DNA from: Lyngbya sp. CCAP 1446/10
GTDB lineage: Bacteria; Cyanobacteriota; Cyanobacteriia; Cyanobacteriales; Microcoleaceae
Direction of reading: 5' to 3'
Length of the DNA stretch: 64,000 nucleotides
Assembly: GCF_026130175.1 (NCBI RefSeq)
Contig: NZ_JAIGNI010000007.1
Location: forward strand, 62,001-126,000
Both the position numbers and the translations under genes were made by a program. The number at the start of each line of letters is the position of its first letter. Positions within the stretch are counted from its first letter, which is position 1. Below are positions 54,998 to 64,000 of this stretch, piece after piece. The notes below the pieces were generated by a model, which had not been told where the DNA came from, searched no databases, and saw nothing but the letters and a program-made list of their open reading frames with translations.

Positions 54998-55906
54998 ATG
55001 CCAGATTCCGCACCCTCTCAAGCCAATCCACAGCCTTCCGATCAGAAAGCCACTATGGAAAATAGTCCTTTGACCGAGTTTGTCGTTCAGTTTTGGGGCG
55101 TGCGGGGTAGCATAGCCACCCCCGGCAGCAAAACAATTCGCTACGGAGGTAACACCTCTTGCGTAGAAATGCGGTTGGGCGAAAAACGCCTGATCTTTGA
55201 CGGCGGCACGGGTTTGCGAGTTCTGGGTATCAATCTACTGCGCCAAATGCCGGTGGAAGCCCATATGTTTTTCAGTCACACTCACTGGGATCACATTCAA
55301 GGATTCCCATTTTTTGTCCCAGCTTTTATTAAGGGCAATTGTTTTCATATTTACGGAGCGATCGCCCCTAACGGCACTACAATCAAACAGCGTCTGGCAG
55401 ACCAAATGCACCACCCCAATTTTCCAGTCCCTATCCAGGTGATGCAGTCAGACCTCAAATTTAACGATTTGACGCCGGGGGATATTGTCGAACTCGATGA
55501 TGTGAAAATCGAAACGGCACTGCTCAATCACCCCAATACTGCGATCGGATATCGAGTCACCTGGCAGGGACACACGGCCGTCTACTGCACCGATACAGAG
55601 CATTTTCCCGATCGGCTCGACGAGAATGTGGTACACCTAGCTCGCGACGCCGACGTGCTGATTTACGACGCCAACTACACCAACGAAGAATATTACGACT
55701 TCAAAAACCCGAAAGTTGGCTGGGGACACTCGACTTGGCAAGCCGGAGTAGAAATAGCAAAAGCTGCGGGAGTCAAAAAGATCGTGATGTTTCATCACGA
55801 TCCTAGTCATGATGACAATTTTCTCGATGGCGTTGAAGCAGACGTGCAAGCAGTGTTCGCCAATAGCTGCTTGGCCCGCGAAGGCATGAGCATACCAGTG
55901 ATCTAG
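54998..55906 (+). CDS. MBL-fold metal-dependent hydrolase
   Basis: This 302-residue metallo-beta-lactamase-fold protein is probably a phosphodiesterase-like hydrolase. After a polar N-terminal 25 residues, the fold starts FVVQFWGVRGSIATPGSKTI. The metal motif is FFSHTHWDHIQGFPFF, with later ligands in YCTDTEHFPD, LIYDANYTNEEY, GHSTWQ and MFHHDPSHDD. Such proteins are often found joined to response regulators; here it stands alone. The substrate cannot be told. A cytochrome gene follows 76 bp downstream. Confidence 0.88.
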   Translation: MPDSAPSQANPQPSDQKATMENSPLTEFVVQFWGVRGSIATPGSKTIRYGGNTSCVEMRLGEKRLIFDGGTGLRVLGINLLRQMPVEAHMFFSHTHWDHIQGFPFFVPAFIKGNCFHIYGAIAPNGTTIKQRLADQMHHPNFPVPIQVMQSDLKFNDLTPGDIVELDDVKIETALLNHPNTAIGYRVTWQGHTAVYCTDTEHFPDRLDENVVHLARDADVLIYDANYTNEEYYDFKNPKVGWGHSTWQAGVEIAKAAGVKKIVMFHHDPSHDDNFLDGVEADVQAVFANSCLAREGMSIPVI

Positions 55907-55982
55907 AAAACCAATCCATCATGCGGGCTGGCAAAAAACTCCTCCAGACCGCAGAAATTAGCAGCCAGAACGCAGAAACAGA

Positions 55983-56549
55983 ATGAATTACGAAACTCTC
56001 CACAACCATCGCTCTCGTGGCTTGCGGAAGCTTTACTCAACATTACTGGTGTTGATAATTGTCTGTTGTACCGGAGGCGGATTGGTGGCAGCCCAGACTG
56101 CCAATTCCAACACTCCGGCGCGACTTGCTCAAGTGTCTGCCGTTGAGGATAATGGAACTGTCGATCGCATCCCCGAACGCTACCAACTCGGACAGCAACT
56201 CTACCTAGAAAACTGCGCCACCTGTCACATCGGCTTACCCCCACAAGTATTGCCAACAGAAACCTGGCGTCGATTGCTGCAAGATCCCCAACACTACGGA
56301 CAAACCCTGAAACTCCTAGTAGACCCGCCCAGGCTGCTAGTCTGGAACTACTTACAAACTTATTCGCGTCCCCAAGCCAAAGACGAAGAACTCGCCTACA
56401 GAGTCGCCAGCTCTCGCTATTTCAAAGCTTTGCACCCCAGAGTCAAGCTGCCGCAACCAGCAAATATCAGCAGTTGTGTGACTTGTCACCCCGGTGCATC
56501 TAAATACAATTTCCGCAAGCTTACCCCCGAATGGGAAAACTCCCCGTAG
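55983..56549 (+). CDS. Dihaem cytochrome c, exported
   Basis: This 188-residue protein has a signal or anchor helix at about 17-37 (LYSTLLVLIIVCCTGGGLVA) and two CxxCH haem sites: C78-H82 (CATCH) and C165-H169 (CVTCH). Both haems would sit on the periplasmic or lumen side. The segment between them (ETWRRLLQDPQHYGQTL) resembles cyanobacterial dihaem c-type proteins of unassigned electron-transfer role. It lies 76 bp after the MBL-fold gene, so cotranscription is possible. The first haem lies in a mono-haem-like context, LYLENCATCH. Confidence 0.88.
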   Translation: MNYETLHNHRSRGLRKLYSTLLVLIIVCCTGGGLVAAQTANSNTPARLAQVSAVEDNGTVDRIPERYQLGQQLYLENCATCHIGLPPQVLPTETWRRLLQDPQHYGQTLKLLVDPPRLLVWNYLQTYSRPQAKDEELAYRVASSRYFKALHPRVKLPQPANISSCVTCHPGASKYNFRKLTPEWENSP

Positions 56550-56559
56550 TAGAAGAATC

Positions 56560-56682
56560 GGCGGTTAAAACCGCGTCTATACAAGCTTGCACCCGACGGG
56601 AGCGGGTTGAAGAGCGAGCGATTACAATATCCTCTTAAGTCCGCGTCGGCGGACATCGTTTGTGTAGGCGCGGTTTCAACCG
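56560..56682. mobile_element. MITE-like inverted-repeat element, copy 2
   Basis: The left end GGCGGTTAAAACCGCGTCTA and right end GTAGGCGCGGTTTCAACCG pair with each other and match the copy at 4561-4691. The interior shares GGTTGAAGAGCG and TTTGTGTAG near the right end. It starts 11 bp past the cytochrome stop, where it could also act as a transcription stop. Confidence 0.75.
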
Positions 56683-56721
56683 TACCTCCGATCTTCTTCC
56701 TTCTTCATTCTTCTTCCTAGA

Positions 56722-57876
56722 TCAATCAAAAAAAACAGACGGATCGGGAGAAGGTCGATCGCCCTTTTGAAAGCGTTCCCAAGACTGCTTTAATTGAAGT
56801 GGTGCAGGATATTCGCGATCGTAAACAGCCAGCACATTCGTCAAATTCCGTCCCGGTGGCAATAAAATCTGCCCTTGATGAGCCAAACCCACCGAAGCGC
56901 CCCCGTCCAAATTCATCGCTTCCAAACAGCCGATCACCCGCATAACTTTAGCTTCTGCTTCCAGAGACAAACTGTCAAGAAAAGTCACCAAAAATAACTT
57001 ATCCCCCGAAGCCGGAAAGCCGATCGCCGTTCTCGAACCCACGCCCAAAACATGAGAATCTTTAAAACCTTCCGATAAAGGAGACAGCCAAACTTTCCCC
57101 TGCTTCACCAATCTCGGCCCGCAAGTCAGAGAAAACCAATGTTGACTCCAATCCGGCTTACCTTCGATTCTAGCTGTCACCATTTCCAATTGATTTCCCG
57201 CTTTAATTCCCAAAGTCGTGCCGTAATTTTCCCAGCGGCTGTATTTGAGAAACTTACCAGCAGCCACCATATTACCCAGCACAGCTTTCTGGTCATCTTT
57301 GCCAAAAAAAGTGCCATTAGCAACAACAGCAGCCCGGTAACGCCCCACCATATTTTCAAAAGGTTCGTCGCCGTGCGTTACTTTAGAATTATTTGCTAAA
57401 GTTGCATCATTAGACAACCCAATTGTGATATAAATTTCGGGGTCTGCAAGGTCAATAGTTGTGAGATAAAAGCTTGCGCCAGCTAGAGTTTGGCTGCTGA
57501 CTTGTACGGGTTTTGCTTGATTAGCGGAACGTCTGATAATTTGAGGTTGAGACTGCGCCACAGGATAATTTGTGGCGTTTGGTTGAGTGATTTTGGGGGA
57601 TTTGACGATGGGATTGTTGGGCAATTTTTGAGGATTTTTATCTAATTTTACGGTGGGATTGTTGGGTAGAGGTAGAGGAGTTTGATTGGATTGTTGTTTT
57701 GAGAAAAAAGCGAGGGACTTTTGCCACAATTGACCCACAACAGTTAAGAAATTATCTCGGTTTTGGGCGATCGCAAAATAATCAGCCAAAATCCGAGCTA
57801 AAGCTATGCCCATAAAAAATAAAAAAGTGCGCCGCAGCATCGGGCGACAACCTTCAGACTGTTTGCGTTTAGACAT
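56722..57876 (-). CDS. Phosphodiester glycosidase-like (NAGPA/DUF2233) protein
   Basis: I prefer the ATG at 57876 (384 residues, MSKRKQSEGCRP) over the TTG at 57885. A signal or anchor helix lies near residues 15-35 (TFLFFMGIALARILADYF). A Pro/Gln/Asn-rich linker follows, then the NAGPA-type domain from about 150. Its motifs are YRAAVVANGTFFGKDD, GPRLVKQGKVWL, GSRTAIGFPASGDKL and the family hallmark CLEAMNLDGGASVGL. Related domains remove or add GlcNAc on phosphodiesters. The substrate here is unknown, and the location is periplasmic. Upstream is a GAAGGAA-type array. Confidence 0.88.
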   Translation of the reverse strand: MSKRKQSEGCRPMLRRTFLFFMGIALARILADYFAIAQNRDNFLTVVGQLWQKSLAFFSKQQSNQTPLPLPNNPTVKLDKNPQKLPNNPIVKSPKITQPNATNYPVAQSQPQIIRRSANQAKPVQVSSQTLAGASFYLTTIDLADPEIYITIGLSNDATLANNSKVTHGDEPFENMVGRYRAAVVANGTFFGKDDQKAVLGNMVAAGKFLKYSRWENYGTTLGIKAGNQLEMVTARIEGKPDWSQHWFSLTCGPRLVKQGKVWLSPLSEGFKDSHVLGVGSRTAIGFPASGDKLFLVTFLDSLSLEAEAKVMRVIGCLEAMNLDGGASVGLAHQGQILLPPGRNLTNVLAVYDREYPAPLQLKQSWERFQKGDRPSPDPSVFFD

Positions 57877-57882
57877 ATAGCA

Positions 57883-57927
57883 CAAGGAAGAAGGAAGAAG
57901 GAAGAAGGAAGAAGGAAGAAGGAAGAG
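57883..57927. repeat. Tandem repeat (GGAAGAA)n
   Basis: Six copies of GGAAGAA stand directly upstream of the NAGPA-type gene. The family is the same as at 16801 and 35013. Confidence 0.9.
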
Positions 57928-58102
57928 TTAAAAAGTAACCCGACAGAATTAATTACACTATGATTTCTTGCTAATTTTTGCTAAGTAAAGATTTCAGACA
58001 AATTTTTGTGTAATTAATTCTGTCCAACTACTTAAAATCAAAGATTGTACCGCAATAATGCGCACCTTACCATTCTTCAGATGCACAATACGCACCTTCG
58101 GC

Positions 58103-58133
58103 GTAGTAGGGTGCGCAGTGCGCACCTTACTAC
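58103..58133. other. 14-bp hairpin downstream of ppc
   Basis: GTAGTAGGGTGCGC and GCGCACCTTACTAC pair with one G-U around AGT. The motif GCGCACCTTA is repeated at about 58062 and, degenerately, near 58091. It may end ppc transcription but has no T-run. Confidence 0.6.
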
Positions 58134-58150
58134 TTCAAAACTCAAAACAA

Positions 58151-61100
58151 TCAACCCGTATTCCGCATCCCAGCAGCAATACCATTAATCGTCAGCAGAG
58201 CTCCGCGCAACAATTCACCCTTGCTGTAACGGGAGTGAATCACCCCCGGAATCCCGCCATTACCGTGCTGCCGCAAGCGTTTTAGCAGCGAAACCTGCAA
58301 CAAACCCAAAGGCACAATCGTGGCATTTCGCAACTGCACGGATCGCTGAAGCGATCGATCTCCATCCAACAAACGTTCATGCTGGGTAATAGTTAAAACC
58401 AAATCCCGAATCAAGTAAAATTCGGCAGAAATTTGATCGAATAAAGCCTTAAAACGCTCTCTGTCAGCAGGCAAAGCCAATTCCCTCATGTAGTGTTCTG
58501 CAATTTGCAAATCTACCTTAGATAACGTCATTTCCACCTTGGAAATTACCATGTTAAAAAACGGCCATTTCAAGTAGAAATACTGCAAAAGTTTCATGTG
58601 TTCTTCCGGTTCTTCCAGCAAAAATTCTTGCAAAGCCGTACCGACACCGTACCAAGAAGGCAGCAAAAAGCGGCTTTGAGTCCAGCTAAACACCCACGGA
58701 ATTGCCCGCAAACCGCTGATGTCTTTCTTGCCGCCGCGCCGGGCCGGGCGAGAACTAATTTGCAACTGGCTGATTTCTTGAATCGGGGTAACTTGGTGGA
58801 AGAAATCGACTAAATCCGGCTGTTCGTAGATTAAATGGCGGTAGTGTGATCGCGATTTCGCCGATAACTCTTCCATAATCTCGTTCCAAGAGTCGATGCC
58901 ATCGAAACCAGTGTGCAGTAAACTAGCTTGAATTACCGCCGCCGCCACAGTTTCCAAATTGTAAAGCGCCAACTCCGGCAAAGAATATTTAGAAGCCAAA
59001 ACCTCGCCTTGTTCGGTAATCTTAATTCGCCCGCTGATACTCTTTCCGGGCTGAGCCAAAATCGCCTTGTAAGCAGGGCCGCCTCCGCGCCCTACAGAAC
59101 CGCCCCGACCGTGAAAAATTCGCAACTCTACCTGGTGCTTTTCGGCAACCATTTGTAAAGCTTTTTGAGCTTTGTGAATTTCCCAATTGCTGCTGAGGAA
59201 ACCAGAATCTTTGTTGCTGTCGGAATAGCCCAGCATCACCTCTTGCAATCTGACATGATCGATTGTCGATTGTGGATTTTGTTCGCTTTGTTTTGCTACT
59301 TCCTGCGCGTATCCTCCGCTTAGCAAAGCCTGATAAAGCGGCAGTTCAAATATCTGCTGCATTATTTCCGGTGCTTTTTTCAAATCTTCCACCGTTTCAA
59401 ACAAGGGGACTACTTGAACGCTGCTAATTCCTGTTGCTGGATCGTAAAGTCCTGATTCTTTTGCTAACAGCAAAACCGCCAGTATATCGCTGACATGGTG
59501 GGTCATGCTGATGATGTAGGTTTCGCAAATTTCCGGGCCGAACTCCTGGTGCATTTGCCGCAATATGCGGAAGGTATTAACCGTCTCGCAAGTTTTGGGA
59601 GAAAAGGGCAATTCTGCTGGAATTAATGGGCGGCGAGTTTGCAATTCTGTTGCTAGCCAGATCACTCGATCGCATTCCGACATTTCATTGTAAGACTTGG
59701 GCAAAATTTGCAAGTATTCAGCAATTTCGCTCAAAGCGTCGGAGTGTACTGTTGACTCTTGGCGGATATCTAGGTAAGCCAAATTAAACCCGTAAATTTC
59801 TACTTGACAAAGCAGATTTTCCAAGTCCCGACAGCTCAAACCGGTTTCGATTAAATTGTGCTCGATGAGCTGCAACTCGGTCAAAAACTCGGTTCCCGAT
59901 CGATAAAGGCCGGTCATTCCGGGATGTTCGGACAAAGCTTCGCGCTCCCGCTGCAACTCGTCTCCTTTGTAGAGGCGCCAATTACGATCGCGCGTATTTT
60001 CCAGCCGCTGGAGCACGTAGGCTAGTTTCAAGCGATAAGGTTCTTGGCGGTAGCGGATCGCCCACTGCTCGTAAACTTCGGGAAATTCCGATTTGTCGCG
60101 ATCGAGAGATTCCAGCAATTCCGGCAATACGTCGCTCCAGTGCAGCGACAAACTCAAAAGTTCGTTCAACCGTTTCACCGCACTGATGTACTTGCACAGC
60201 ACTAAATGGCGTTGATAGCAAGCAGTTTGCCAAGTAACTTTCGGGGTAACAGAAGGATTGCCGTCTCTGTCGGAGCCTACCCAAGAACCGAACTTGCAAA
60301 AATTGTAACTAGGTGGTTTCAGGTAAGGGTAAGAAGCGTGCAGCGCTTGCTTTAAGCGTTGGTAGAGCTCTGGAATCGCATCAAACAGCACTTCGTCGAA
60401 GTAGTGCAAGGTGTACTCCACCTCGTCAAGCACAGTCGGCTTGAATTGGTGCAGTTCGTCAGTGCGCCACCAGAGGCGAATTTCTTCCATCAGTTGCTCT
60501 TGCAGAGTCGCAGCTTCCCAGGAAGACACCGGATACGGGCTTTCAGAGTCAGCCCCCAACACCTGAAATTTCTCGTCAACTTGGTCTAGCTTTTGGAGAA
60601 TCTTCGCCATCCGCCGTTGCTTGGTGCGGATCGTGTTGCGGACAATTTCCGTCGGGTGAGCGGTGAATACTAGGCGGATGTCTAACTGATCGATCAAGCG
60701 CTGGATTTGCTGGCTGGGCACGTTTAAGCGCAGTAGCATCGGGAACAGTTGGTGAAATGTTCCGGCATCTTTGGCGATCGCCTCGCTGCTGTCTACCTTG
60801 CTCAGAGCTGTTTGGGCGGGGCCTTCCCTGTGCCGCGGGCGATCGGGCGCATCAGTTGCTTGTCCCGGCAGCTTAGAAAACATCCGTCCGCTAGCATCGT
60901 TGCTGCCAGCGTAAGCTAGCTGTTGGTCTCGCTGTTCGTAGTGCTGTTCGACAATGTTGATTAACTGAAAATACAGTGCAAAAGCCCGTGCGGCGCGGAT
61001 GGCTGCGTTGAGATCGAGCTTTTCGATTAGCTGTAGGACATTCGACTCGCGAAAGTGAGTGGCCTGTCCCTCGGCGGAATTGACCGATCGCATTTGTTGG

Positions 61101-61270
61101 AGCAAATCCACCAATTCCTGCCCGCACTCCTGTCGCAGCACCGATTCCCACAAGTCCTCTACTACTTTGAGGCGATTGCGCAGAAACAGGTCTGATTTTG
61201 AGTAAGGGGCAGAATGGGGAATAGATGTTGAATCAATAGCCTGTTCTGAAGACTGGAGGACTGAACTCAT
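58151..61270 (-). CDS. ppc: Phosphoenolpyruvate carboxylase
   Basis: Ppc adds bicarbonate to PEP to make oxaloacetate, the main anaplerotic reaction of cyanobacteria. I choose the ATG at 61270 (1039 residues) with GAGGA eight bases upstream; a TTG at 61285 is in frame. The catalytic His lies in [20 protein letters not shown]. Other family motifs are [55 protein letters not shown] and the C-terminal tetrapeptide RNTG. The length matches cyanobacterial Ppc, which is longer than the E. coli enzyme at the N-terminus. Confidence 0.98.
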   Translation of the reverse strand: MSSVLQSSEQAIDSTSIPHSAPYSKSDLFLRNRLKVVEDLWESVLRQECGQELVDLLQQMRSVNSAEGQATHFRESNVLQLIEKLDLNAAIRAARAFALYFQLINIVEQHYEQRDQQLAYAGSNDASGRMFSKLPGQATDAPDRPRHREGPAQTALSKVDSSEAIAKDAGTFHQLFPMLLRLNVPSQQIQRLIDQLDIRLVFTAHPTEIVRNTIRTKQRRMAKILQKLDQVDEKFQVLGADSESPYPVSSWEAATLQEQLMEEIRLWWRTDELHQFKPTVLDEVEYTLHYFDEVLFDAIPELYQRLKQALHASYPYLKPPSYNFCKFGSWVGSDRDGNPSVTPKVTWQTACYQRHLVLCKYISAVKRLNELLSLSLHWSDVLPELLESLDRDKSEFPEVYEQWAIRYRQEPYRLKLAYVLQRLENTRDRNWRLYKGDELQREREALSEHPGMTGLYRSGTEFLTELQLIEHNLIETGLSCRDLENLLCQVEIYGFNLAYLDIRQESTVHSDALSEIAEYLQILPKSYNEMSECDRVIWLATELQTRRPLIPAELPFSPKTCETVNTFRILRQMHQEFGPEICETYIISMTHHVSDILAVLLLAKESGLYDPATGISSVQVVPLFETVEDLKKAPEIMQQIFELPLYQALLSGGYAQEVAKQSEQNPQSTIDHVRLQEVMLGYSDSNKDSGFLSSNWEIHKAQKALQMVAEKHQVELRIFHGRGGSVGRGGGPAYKAILAQPGKSISGRIKITEQGEVLASKYSLPELALYNLETVAAAVIQASLLHTGFDGIDSWNEIMEELSAKSRSHYRHLIYEQPDLVDFFHQVTPIQEISQLQISSRPARRGGKKDISGLRAIPWVFSWTQSRFLLPSWYGVGTALQEFLLEEPEEHMKLLQYFYLKWPFFNMVISKVEMTLSKVDLQIAEHYMRELALPADRERFKALFDQISAEFYLIRDLVLTITQHERLLDGDRSLQRSVQLRNATIVPLGLLQVSLLKRLRQHGNGGIPGVIHSRYSKGELLRGALLTINGIAAGMRNTG

Positions 61271-61577
61271 CGGGCTGTTCCTCAATAGCTGCGGGTGTCA
61301 AGAAAATTGTATGGTTTAGTTTCGCCTAAAACACTTTTGTTTGCAGTCACATTTGAGACATCTTATACAATTTTCGATTGGCGATTGCGGATGACTGATG
61401 ACTGATGACCTAAGAGTTTGGAGTACGGGGCTTGCCTTCCCTGGTGTTTTGAAATTAATCTTGTGAAGGCACTTATCTAGAAGTTAGAAGCAAAGACAAA
61501 TTTTCATAGCACGGATTATACTAATTGTCAAGTTTTTGGTCAAAAAATTAGCTTTGAACTTACTTGTCTTGAGATTT

Positions 61578-61802
61578 CTAGTCCTGCGAGTGAGGAAAGT
61601 TGAGCACCGGGAGGCGCGAACCGCGAAAGACTTCTTCGCTTTCAATGCCGATCGAACTCACAAACTCACCAGCAGCTTTGGCAGCCAGCAACCCGCCCAG
61701 CATCGGTAAGGCGGCTAAGCTCAAGAAAATATCTGAAGGAATTGGCAACTTGGGACTGTTGGGAGTTTGAGTTTTGGGTAAGTCTTGGTTTTCCGACGGC
61801 AT
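61578..61802 (-). CDS. Small conserved hypothetical membrane-associated protein
   Basis: This 74-residue protein has a polar Pro-rich start (MPSENQDLPKTQTPN), one hydrophobic stretch (IFLSLAALPMLGGLLAAKAA) and an end motif RGSRLPVLNFPHSQD. I have an impression of similar short cyanobacterial proteins ending in LPVLNFP but can assign no function. The ATG at 61802 is followed by normal coding sequence. It is monocistronic, with about 290 bp of featureless DNA to ppc. Confidence 0.6.
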   Translation of the reverse strand: MPSENQDLPKTQTPNSPKLPIPSDIFLSLAALPMLGGLLAAKAAGEFVSSIGIESEEVFRGSRLPVLNFPHSQD

Positions 61803-62158
61803 AGATTCTTCCTGTGTGATTCAGTATCCTTAGTTTACAGCAGAAGGAAGAATAGCAAGGGTTTGAGCAATTAAGAACGTCCTAATCGTTGGGCGCGGTT
61901 GCTCAACAAGGGAAATAATCAACTTGACTAATGACTAATGACTTAGCTTAACTGGTCTAATTGTGCCAAAATACATTCGAGCTATAGCCGAAAAAAGTAT
62001 TCCCCAACGGATCGCAGCCGAGGGAAGACAGAGATGGGCAGTAATGGTTAAACCAGATACAAAGCTTAAGCTCGGCAAATAAAAGAATTGTATGTAAAAC
62101 CCTGTAAACTGTGCTATCTGTAGAAAACAAAACCAGCCTTGACGAAATTTAAAGTCCC
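61803..62158. other. Non-coding gap before the right-edge gene
   Basis: This 356-bp gap between divergent genes carries a few GACTAAT heptamers near 61925-61942. A reverse open frame (61935-62207) overlaps the start of the next gene and looks spurious. Nothing else is recognised. Confidence 0.45.
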
Positions 62159-64000
62159 ATGTTGAATGCGAACGGGAGTATATTGGCAGACAATCGATCG
62201 CCCGCATCGCAGTGGGCCTGGTCCGCTTTAGGGCTGCCCGAAGTGCAGGTACAAGCGCGTTTGCGCGGAAATCACCTGCATATTTTGTGCGAAGCAGCGC
62301 TGTGTCCGTCTCAGGAATTGGTGACGGCGAGATTTAAGAGCGCGATCGAACAAACTGATTTAACGCGACTTTTGCCCGATCGAACTAAAATCTACCAATT
62401 GTTTCTGTGCGGCCGCAAACTCGGTTCCCGACAAAACGACTGGACTGTTCGGCTCGATTGCAGCGGTAAACAGCGACAGCCACAGCGACAGCCACAACAA
62501 CCGGAACCAGAATCAAAAATTTCCGAAGTGCCACCACCAATGAGTCCCCCCGACAGCGAACCGCCAGCAAGTCCTAAAAAAGGCGGATTCTTCGGCAAAT
62601 TCACCAAAGAAAACCGCAACTTCAAACTGAAACCAGAACCAGTAGAAACCCCGACACAAATGCCTCAGGTGCGGGAAGAAATGGATTTTGACACAGCAAG
62701 TTTCCCCATCGCCTCCCGGATTGAATACCCAGAAGTTTTTGAAACTTCCCCAGTGACGATCGACACTTCGGCAGCGCGAGAAGCTTTCAGTGCCCCCGTT
62801 TCTGCGAAATCACCGCAAATATCCACGCATCAGCAGGGAAGTCGCGGCGCGGTGGCTTTGATTCAATCCCCTGAAATACACTCCGGTGACAGCGATGATG
62901 GCGGTACATTGACGGTTTCGGCCGAAACTTTGGCGCGCCAGGGCTATCCAGAGGCGATCGCCAGCTATCTCAGCGAAATCCTTGGGCCGATGGGAGTTTC
63001 TGTCAAAGTCAGCATTCGCGAAAAAGAAGTCAAAAGCAGCCGGGAAACCCTGCACCCCAATGCGCCACAAATTCTCAAGTCCAAGGAAAGGCGGCTGTTA
63101 GTGCTGTGCGAGTCAGCTTACAGCCCCGAACCATCCTTGCTCGCAGAACCGATCGCCAGTAGGCTGCGGAAACTACAACTAGAGGATGTAGTCGAAGCAG
63201 TGATCGGCAGCCAAGTGAGCGGCGAATCGAAGCCGGACTGGCTGCTGCGGGTGGATTTGACACCGCCGGACACAATTCTCAAAGAATGGGCTCGCTGGGG
63301 AGACGTACAGTCGATCACCAAACTGCTTAACCAACACTTGGCGACATCAACAGTCGAAGTGCGAGCAACCCTCAAAGAAGCAACTCTGCACTTGTTTTGT
63401 AGCAAAACAGTCAAAAAAGGACAAAAACCCAAACGGCAAGAATACCCTGAACAACAGCAAACTACCGATGCGATCGCCCCTTTGTTAGCATCCTTCGCGC
63501 CCCAAGGCATCCGCGCAGCAACTATCTACGGCGTAGAACCCGCCAGCGACAGCAAAACGGAGCCGGAGTCGCCAGTGTGGATCGACTGGGTAGACTTACC
63601 AGCAGCGCACCACCCAGACTTAGCTGCAAACCCCAGAATATTGGCAGCCGAAGGCGACCAATTAGCCTTGACTTTTTTGCTCAACAGGTTTCTCAATCCC
63701 AATCTAAACCGGAAGCTGGAAACGGGAGGAATTCGGGCTGTGGCGCTGCACAAAGCCGACGTGCTGCACGTCATGACTGAAGCTGTGACTTGCCCTGCTC
63801 AGTCGAAGGTAGGCCCGCCAGTGGCTAAATTCTTGCGGCAGTTAAAAATTCCGGGAGTGGCTCTTGTGCGAGTCTACGGGCGCCGCGCTGGCCAGAAAAT
63901 GCCCCTATGGCGCTACGGTATCGATCTTAAAACGGCGGTTGACGGGGAATCAGTACCAATACCCGCATCGGCTCCCTCGCAACAGGCTGTCTTGTCCAAG
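62159..64000 (+). CDS. Large conserved cyanobacterial protein, possibly DUF1574 (partial)
   Basis: The frame is open from the ATG at 62159 to the window end, giving 614 residues without a stop. A TTG at 62192-62194 and others nearby are alternative starts; none has a clear Shine-Dalgarno. The N-terminus includes VQVQARLRGNHLHILCEAAL, which I associate with a repeated alpha/beta unit. Partial repeats of it recur near 245-305 (LTVSAETLARQGYPEAIASY), 385-425 (TVEVRATLKEATLHLFC) and 535-600. A Gln/Pro-rich linker (about 100-150) separates the first unit. The unit pattern is a short beta-alpha-beta block with LHxxxE/C. Function is unknown. Confidence 0.75.
   Translation, partial: MLNANGSILADNRSPASQWAWSALGLPEVQVQARLRGNHLHILCEAALCPSQELVTARFKSAIEQTDLTRLLPDRTKIYQLFLCGRKLGSRQNDWTVRLDCSGKQRQPQRQPQQPEPESKISEVPPPMSPPDSEPPASPKKGGFFGKFTKENRNFKLKPEPVETPTQMPQVREEMDFDTASFPIASRIEYPEVFETSPVTIDTSAAREAFSAPVSAKSPQISTHQQGSRGAVALIQSPEIHSGDSDDGGTLTVSAETLARQGYPEAIASYLSEILGPMGVSVKVSIREKEVKSSRETLHPNAPQILKSKERRLLVLCESAYSPEPSLLAEPIASRLRKLQLEDVVEAVIGSQVSGESKPDWLLRVDLTPPDTILKEWARWGDVQSITKLLNQHLATSTVEVRATLKEATLHLFCSKTVKKGQKPKRQEYPEQQQTTDAIAPLLASFAPQGIRAATIYGVEPASDSKTEPESPVWIDWVDLPAAHHPDLAANPRILAAEGDQLALTFLLNRFLNPNLNRKLETGGIRAVALHKADVLHVMTEAVTCPAQSKVGPPVAKFLRQLKIPGVALVRVYGRRAGQKMPLWRYGIDLKTAVDGESVPIPASAPSQQAVLSK

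Noticed and set aside
61935-62207. Reverse open frame of 90 residues.
   Set aside because: It overlaps the start of the large right-edge gene and is rich in aromatic residues typical of antisense translation.

Overview
The window is chromosomal DNA of a filamentous cyanobacterium. The evidence is ycf3, a haem oxygenase, a cyanobacterial-type hemJ, GatC, the divergent gyrB/miaA pair, very frequent HIP1 octamers (GCGATCGC), and tandem heptanucleotide repeats between genes (families such as TGCCCAA, TAGTCAT, AGTTGAC). The style suits the Oscillatoria/Microcoleus group, but that placement is inference. I found no tRNA, rRNA, CRISPR array, prophage or intact insertion sequence.

Layout. 1-11 kb: end of an unknown gene, mfd, an SLH-domain protein, haem oxygenase, gyrB, miaA, a Uma2-type nuclease and an msrP-like molybdoenzyme. 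11-22 kb: a Zn-ribbon/kinase/WD40 protein with a damaged kinase core, gatC, ycf3, an unnamed membrane protein, a SpoIID/LytB protein, rnz and secA. 22-29 kb is the accessory stretch: an NB-ARC ATPase that has lost its WD40 half to stop codons, two tandemly duplicated RTX-type calcium-binding proteins, and two MITE-like elements.

29-43 kb is a minus-strand surface-polysaccharide cluster. In transcription order it holds an ABC-2 permease and its Wzt-like ATPase, a methyltransferase with a coiled-coil tail, a ~1800-residue fusion (sulfotransferase, coiled coil, two GT2 domains, GT4), two paralogous methyltransferases and a GT4 enzyme. The likely job is assembly, modification and export of an O-antigen-like glycan. 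A decayed copy of the giant gene's 3' end lies between the two methyltransferases and records a tandem duplication of the [glycosyltransferase-methyltransferase] unit.

43-64 kb returns to mostly housekeeping genes: ruvB, hemJ, recN, a GAF-GAF-PAS adenylate cyclase with an unusual helical-repeat insert, inorganic pyrophosphatase, an MBL-fold hydrolase, a dihaem cytochrome c, a phosphodiester-glycosidase-like protein and PEP carboxylase. A large unnamed protein runs off the right edge.

The most interesting points are the relic sequences readable next to live genes (22.6 kb, 32.6 kb, 46.2 kb), the cyclase insert, the kinase lacking its ATP-binding lysine, and several small inverted-repeat elements. 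I found no clear candidate for a wholly new multi-gene system.
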